From NCBI GenBank assembly GCA_937967775.1, contig CALCJH010000117.1, positions 1 to 9,819 of the forward strand: 9,819 bases of DNA. Direction: 5' to 3'. Within the stretch, counting starts at the first letter, position 1, and the number at the start of each line of letters is the position of its first letter. The DNA comes from an uncultured bacterium (lineage in GTDB: Bacteria; Armatimonadota; UBA5829; DSUL01). Below, piece after piece: positions 6,910-9,819 of the stretch. A model generated the notes under the pieces. The model was given only the letters and a program-made list of their open reading frames with translations, did no database searches and was not told the DNA's origin. The position numbers and the translations under genes were made by a program.

Positions 6910-8028
6910 TCAGAGGATCTTCCTGCACCCTTCCAGCGTGGTCTGGATGGTGTAGTCTATCTCCTCCTGCGTCAGTTCAGGGAACATCGGCAGGGAGATG
7001 CAGTTCGCCGCGTTGAACTCCGTGTTCTTCAGGTCTCCCGCGATGCGGTACGGCTTGCCCCACGGGAACCCCTCCTGCTGATGGATGGCAATCGGGTAGT
7101 GCAGCTTGGCGTCCACCCCGTTGTCGTTGAGGTACTTGAGCAGATCATCCCGCTGGCCTGCCGGAGTATGCACCACGTAGAGGTGATACACGTGGCGGTA
7201 ACCCGGCTTCTCGTAGGGGAGAATGAGCCCGGAATCCTTAAGCCCCTCGGTATACATCGCGGCGATCTCGCGCCGGCGGTCCGACCACTCCGTGATCCGC
7301 TTCAGTTTGACGCTCAGGATACCGGCGTGGATGTCGTCCAGGCGGCTGTTGAACCCGAAGGAGTGCACGGAGCGCTTCAGGGAGCCGTGGTTGCGCAGTT
7401 TGCGGACGTGCTGCGCCAGGTCGGCGTCATCTGTCAGGACGGCACCACCGTCTCCAAACGTGCCCAGGTTCTTCTGGATGATGAAGCTGGTGCCGACCGC
7501 AGCGGAAAACTGGCCGATCTTGAACGTATCGCCGTGAGCGTCAATGGCCTGGGCGTTGTCCTCGAAGACCGTCAAACCGTGCTTCTGGGCGATCTCGTGG
7601 ACCCGCTCCATCTCGGCACACTGGCCATACAGATGAACCGGCACAATGGCCTTTGTCCGGGGAGAGATGGCATCTTCGATATTCGAGACGTCAATGCAGT
7701 GGGTCTTCGGATCGCTGTCCACAAAGACAGGGGTCGCTCCTGCGATCCAGATGGCTTCCGCTGTTGCGAAGAAAGTGTTGCTGGTGGTGATGACCTCGTC
7801 GCCGGGCCCGATGTTCTTCGCCATCATGGCCAGCCACAGAGCGTCGGTCCCAGAGTTGACTCCGACGGCATGAGCCATTCCGGCATACTCCGCAAGCTCC
7901 TTTTCGAACCGCTCCAGAGTGGGCCCCATAACATAGGCGCCGGACTCCAACACGTTCAGGATGGCCTCGTCTATCTCCTTTTTCAGATTGTGATACTGCC
8001 TGACGTGACCGTAAAACGGGACTTCCAA
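6910..8028 (-). CDS. DegT/DnrJ/EryC1/StrS-family PLP aminotransferase
   Basis: This is a 372-residue fold-type I aminotransferase of the sugar-aminotransferase family, which transfers an amino group (usually from glutamate) to a keto-sugar nucleotide. Visible are N-S-G-T-D-A-L-W near the PLP phosphate site, D157 in F-E-D-N-A-Q-A-I-D-A (PLP N1 ligand) with Q160, and Schiff-base lysine K186 in I-I-Q-K-N-L-G-T-F-G-D-G-G. The start is taken as the TTG at 8028: GGAGG (8039-8035) lies exactly 6 nt upstream, and the peptide from there, x-E-V-P-F-Y-G, matches how this family begins. The in-frame ATG at 8046 would put that Shine-Dalgarno inside the coding region. The oxidoreductase gene follows on the same strand. 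No clear promoter was found upstream. Confidence 0.9.
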   Translation of the reverse strand: MEVPFYGHVRQYHNLKKEIDEAILNVLESGAYVMGPTLERFEKELAEYAGMAHAVGVNSGTDALWLAMMAKNIGPGDEVITTSNTFFATAEAIWIAGATPVFVDSDPKTHCIDVSNIEDAISPRTKAIVPVHLYGQCAEMERVHEIAQKHGLTVFEDNAQAIDAHGDTFKIGQFSAAVGTSFIIQKNLGTFGDGGAVLTDDADLAQHVRKLRNHGSLKRSVHSFGFNSRLDDIHAGILSVKLKRITEWSDRRREIAAMYTEGLKDSGLILPYEKPGYRHVYHLYVVHTPAGQRDDLLKYLNDNGVDAKLHYPIAIHQQEGFPWGKPYRIAGDLKNTEFNAANCISLPMFPELTQEEIDYTIQTTLEGCRKIL

Positions 8029-8142
8029 CTTCGACCTCCGATGCAAAAAGATGGGCGTCTGCTCCTGATGGCCCCGATCCGGGGGAAGCGGAATTCACGG
8101 ACGCCTGGCCTCGTCGCCGGGCGCCGGGTGAGGCGGCCGCTT

Positions 8143-8158
8143 CTGACGGCACCGTCAG
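8143..8158. repeat. Small inverted repeat in the divergent intergenic region
   Basis: CTGACGG-CA-CCGTCAG is a 7-bp perfect inverted repeat with a 2-nt centre. It lies about 115 bp upstream of the aminotransferase start and 160 bp upstream of the hydrolase start. This shape suits an operator half-site pair better than a terminator, since no T run follows. The remaining sequence from 8047 to 8294 shows no RNA gene or riboswitch I can recognise. Confidence 0.35.
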
Positions 8159-8295
8159 CAAACCAACCCGTCCTCTCCGGACGAATGCGTTACCGGTTAC
8201 TCAGAGACGCCAACAGGTGTTTTAGCCCATCCGCGCCCTCCTGGCAACCGGCGGGCTCCGTGAGAGGGAGTCCGTGATATGCTGAAACACGTTAT

Positions 8296-8304
8296 TGCTA
8301 TTAA
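8296..8304 (+). promoter_or_regulatory. Possible extended -10 promoter for the hydrolase gene
   Basis: TGCTATTAA is an extended -10-like element (TGn plus TATTAA, four of six matches). A weak -35 candidate, GTGATA, lies at 8274-8279 with 19 bp spacing. Transcription would begin near 8311, very close to the first usable start codon. Confidence 0.35.
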
Positions 8305-8318
8305 AGGATTCGAAGGAG

Positions 8319-9323
8319 ATGGAAAGAGGGTCATCGCCCTTGAATGCTGTGAGAGCGGGACGGATGCTTGTCGCGATAGCGTGCACTCTGATTGCCGGCG
8401 CGCAGGTGGCACGGGCGCATAAACCCGCGCCGGATTATTCCCTTCCCGGTCCATATTCTGTCATCGAAAGCCGAGGCTACTTCCGCAACGAGGAAGGAAG
8501 GTCCCTCCCTTACACTCGCTACCGGGCGAGAGGAGCCCCGCAAAAGGCTCTCATAATACTGGGACACGGGTTCTCTCGAAGCCAGGCGAACATGCGCGGA
8601 ACCGCGCGGCATTACGCAGGATGGGGTCTGGATGTCGTGACGCTGGATTTCGCCTACAGCCGACCATGGAATGCGGATCACACGCGAAACGGACGGGACA
8701 TGGCCGCGCTCGCCCGGACGCTCGCGAACGGTCCTGTAATCTACGCGGGCTATTCGGCCGGGGGACTGTCGGCCGTGGTCGCCGCCAGCAGGGACGCAAG
8801 AGCCCGGGCAATACTGGGACTGGATCTGGTGGACTCCGGTTCAACGGCAGCCCGGCTGGCTTCACAGATGACCGTGCCGGTATGCGGGATCCTGGGAGAA
8901 AGTCAGTCGTGCAACTCGGGGGGCAACGGGCTTGCCGTCTTCCTGGCGGCCCCGGAGGGATGGGCCGTCCGGGTGCGGGAGGCGGGACACTGCCACTTTG
9001 AACATCCAACTGACTGGCTCTGCTCGACGTTCTGCGGGTCGCCGCTCAAGAAATACTCAGAGGCTGAGGTGCGCAGGCGGATCCTGGGACTGGCTACAGC
9101 ATTCCTCCTCTGGCAGACCGGACTGCGCCCCGACGGCAGAGCCTGGTGGACGCCCGGGATGGATCCATTCGATTCAATGGTCACCGCCGGGACCATCGCA
9201 GCCCTGCGCTGGGCACGCGCCGGGGGCTCAGACCCGCTGCCGGCGGCCGTTGACAGCCGCGGAGAAGCATGGGTAGAATTGAAGTTGAAGGGGCGCCTGG
9301 CTCCTTCCCTCTCGCCCCCATAG
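8319..9323 (+). CDS. Secreted alpha/beta hydrolase (chlorophyllase/dienelactone hydrolase-like)
   Basis: This protein has about 334 residues and an N-terminal signal peptide (arginine-rich start, hydrophobic core near 16-28, A-R-A before H34), so it should be exported. The hydrolase core shows I-L-G-H-G-F-S-R-S (oxyanion region), nucleophile S146 in G-Y-S-A-G-G, a candidate acid in G-L-D-L-V-D-S, and catalytic H224 or H226 in A-G-H-C-H-F. Six or so cysteines in the mature part suggest disulfides. The substrate is unknown. The start is uncertain: GAAGGAG (8312-8318) abuts the ATG at 8319 with no spacing, while TTG 8340 has AGAGGG 9 nt upstream; both keep the signal peptide. The C-terminal codons contain a promoter, and the stop codon lies inside the tRNA-Glu gene, so the tail may be a late extension. 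Confidence 0.82.
   Translation: MERGSSPLNAVRAGRMLVAIACTLIAGAQVARAHKPAPDYSLPGPYSVIESRGYFRNEEGRSLPYTRYRARGAPQKALIILGHGFSRSQANMRGTARHYAGWGLDVVTLDFAYSRPWNADHTRNGRDMAALARTLANGPVIYAGYSAGGLSAVVAASRDARARAILGLDLVDSGSTAARLASQMTVPVCGILGESQSCNSGGNGLAVFLAAPEGWAVRVREAGHCHFEHPTDWLCSTFCGSPLKKYSEAEVRRRILGLATAFLLWQTGLRPDGRAWWTPGMDPFDSMVTAGTIAALRWARAGGSDPLPAAVDSRGEAWVELKLKGRLAPSLSPP
9250..9279 (+). promoter_or_regulatory. Strong promoter for tRNA-Glu, inside the hydrolase coding region
   Basis: TTGACA at 9250-9255 is a perfect -35. TAGAAT at 9274-9279 matches the -10 at five of six bases, with an 18-bp spacer. Transcription would begin near 9286, about 28 nt before the mature tRNA. It lies wholly within the last 25 codons of the hydrolase gene. 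Confidence 0.7.
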
Positions 9324-9386
9324 TGCAGAGGCCTAGCACACCGCTCTTTCACGGCGGCAGCACGGGTTCGAATCCCGTTGGGGGTA
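9314..9386 (+). tRNA. tRNA-Glu (anticodon TTC/UUC)
   Basis: A 73-nt tRNA folds with acceptor stem GCCCCCA/TGGGGGT (one G-U end pair), a D arm closed by GTGC/GCAC, and anticodon stem CCGCT/GGCGG (one U-G pair) around the loop CTTTCAC. The anticodon TTC is at 9348-9350. The T arm has the GGTTCGAATCC signature, and the discriminator base is A9386. CCA is not encoded, so it must be added after transcription. The D loop and anticodon arm match tRNA-Glu well. Its first 10 bases overlap the end of the hydrolase gene. Confidence 0.95.
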
Positions 9387-9426
9387 TGATTTTCCAGTAA
9401 AACGCACAACAAAAGATGCCCGGCGA

Positions 9427-9459
9427 CGGCCGCCCCTGCGGGGCGGCCGCACTCTTTTT
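9427..9459 (+). terminator. Intrinsic terminator after tRNA-Glu
   Basis: A 10-bp perfect GC-only stem (9427-9436 with 9440-9449) encloses a TGC loop and is followed by CACTC then five T (9455-9459). It ends the hydrolase/tRNA-Glu unit 41 bp past the tRNA. Confidence 0.9.
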
Positions 9460-9562
9460 CGGTGATGGCAGGGAAGGCCTGCTGCCCCCGGAGAACTGCT
9501 CCCCGGAAATGCTTCTGGCAGCCGGGGGAGTCCCCGCAAGATCGCGCGAAGGAATCGGAACA

Positions 9563-9819
9563 ATGATGGATGTCATGCGGGTGGTGGCCACTGTCGCTCT
9601 TGGAGCAGCCCTTCTGATGGCGGCCGCAGGAGCGGCCGCCGCAAAGTCCGGACGGACCTACTTCACCGAAAGCGACATCGCGGCCGTGCGCCAGCGGGCT
9701 CGCGACCCTCGCTATGCTCAGGAACTGCAAAGTCTGCTGTTCTGGCGGACCGCAGCGACAAGGAGATCTGGGAACTGATCCCCGAAGCTGACCTTCCCCG
9801 GGCGCTGAACGTGCGCTTC
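9563..9819 (+). CDS. Secreted protein N-terminus, possibly heparinase II/III-like; apparent frameshift; runs off right edge
   Basis: The ATG at 9563 follows AAGGAA (9549-9554) by 8 nt. It opens an alanine-rich signal peptide (about residues 1-27) and then K-S-G-R-T-Y-F-T-E-S-D-I-A-A-V-R-Q. This frame stops at 9776-9778, after 71 codons. From about 9742 the frame starting at 9742 reads L-A-D-R-S-D-K-E-I-W-E-L-I-P-E-A-D-L-P-R and stays open to the window end. That pattern (A-D-R, then S-D-x-E-I-W-x-L-I-P, then L-P-R) resembles the N-terminal region of secreted heparinase II/III-type proteins as I recall them. The two halves read as one protein broken by one missing base (or two extra) between about 9719 and 9745. 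It may be a pseudogene or a sequence error. The family call is tentative because the catalytic part is outside the window. Confidence 0.5.

Noticed and set aside
5964..7016. Long plus-strand open frame of 350 codons
   Set aside because: It is antisense to the oxidoreductase and the end of the aminotransferase, both with clear motifs. Its translation is rich in H, R, A and G without any recognisable domain.
7081..8277. Long plus-strand open frame of 398 codons
   Set aside because: It is antisense to the aminotransferase gene across its catalytic motifs, has no ribosome site, and shows no domain.
9480..9531. Imperfect inverted repeat of C-rich and G-rich runs between the terminator and the last gene
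   Set aside because: Only about 7-8 bp pair across a long loop in GC-rich sequence, and no T run follows. This is easily chance.
9734..9745. Programmed frameshifting as an explanation for the frame change in the last gene
   Set aside because: No X-XXY-YYZ slippery heptamer, strong downstream pseudoknot or internal Shine-Dalgarno is evident. A mutation or sequence error is simpler.

Overview
The window is GC-rich bacterial chromosome (around 60% G+C by eye). It is gene-dense, with consensus-like sigma-70 promoters, clear Shine-Dalgarno sites, an ANTAR two-component pair, secreted and lipid-anchored proteins, and a probable heparinase-like gene at the right edge. There is no 16S gene or other marker, so taxonomy is an inference: a free-living, non-enteric bacterium of the Armatimonadota/Chloroflexota kind would fit, but this is not shown. 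I see no IS element, CRISPR array, phage gene or plasmid function.

Left part (1-4433). A divergent promoter region at about 981-1008 separates two transcription units. To the left (minus strand) run a polytopic membrane protein with presenilin-like aspartate motifs (157-960) and then the start of a leucyl-tRNA synthetase gene (1-131). To the right (plus strand) run an ANTAR response regulator, a soluble GAF-GAF histidine kinase of the HisKA_2 type, and an inositol-monophosphatase-family phosphatase. The kinase and regulator resemble the PdtaS/PdtaR arrangement, in which a cytosolic kinase phosphorylates a regulator that acts on RNA. The two divergent promoters share one 14-bp palindrome, whose arms each form an extended -10 element.

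Middle part (4434-8046). A lipoprotein di-heme cytochrome c peroxidase (4614-5705) ends at a strong terminator. It converges on a minus-strand pair: a DegT/DnrJ/EryC1-type aminotransferase (6910-8028) followed by a Gfo/Idh/MocA oxidoreductase (5772-6845). The pair is linked by an 11-bp-stem hairpin that ends next to the ribosome binding site of the second gene. Together they look like an amino-sugar or sugar-modification pair; the substrate cannot be read from the sequence.

Right part (8047-9819). A secreted alpha/beta hydrolase (8319-9323) runs into a tRNA-Glu(UUC) gene (9314-9386), so that its stop codon is bases 8-10 of the tRNA. The last 25 or so codons of the hydrolase also contain a near-consensus promoter for that tRNA. 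A strong terminator follows. The window ends in the 5' part of a secreted protein that looks like the heparinase II/III-type family but carries an apparent one-base frameshift near 9740.

Most notable for follow-up: the palindromic divergent promoter, the GxGD membrane protein, the CDS-tRNA overlap with its embedded promoter, and the frameshift at the right edge.
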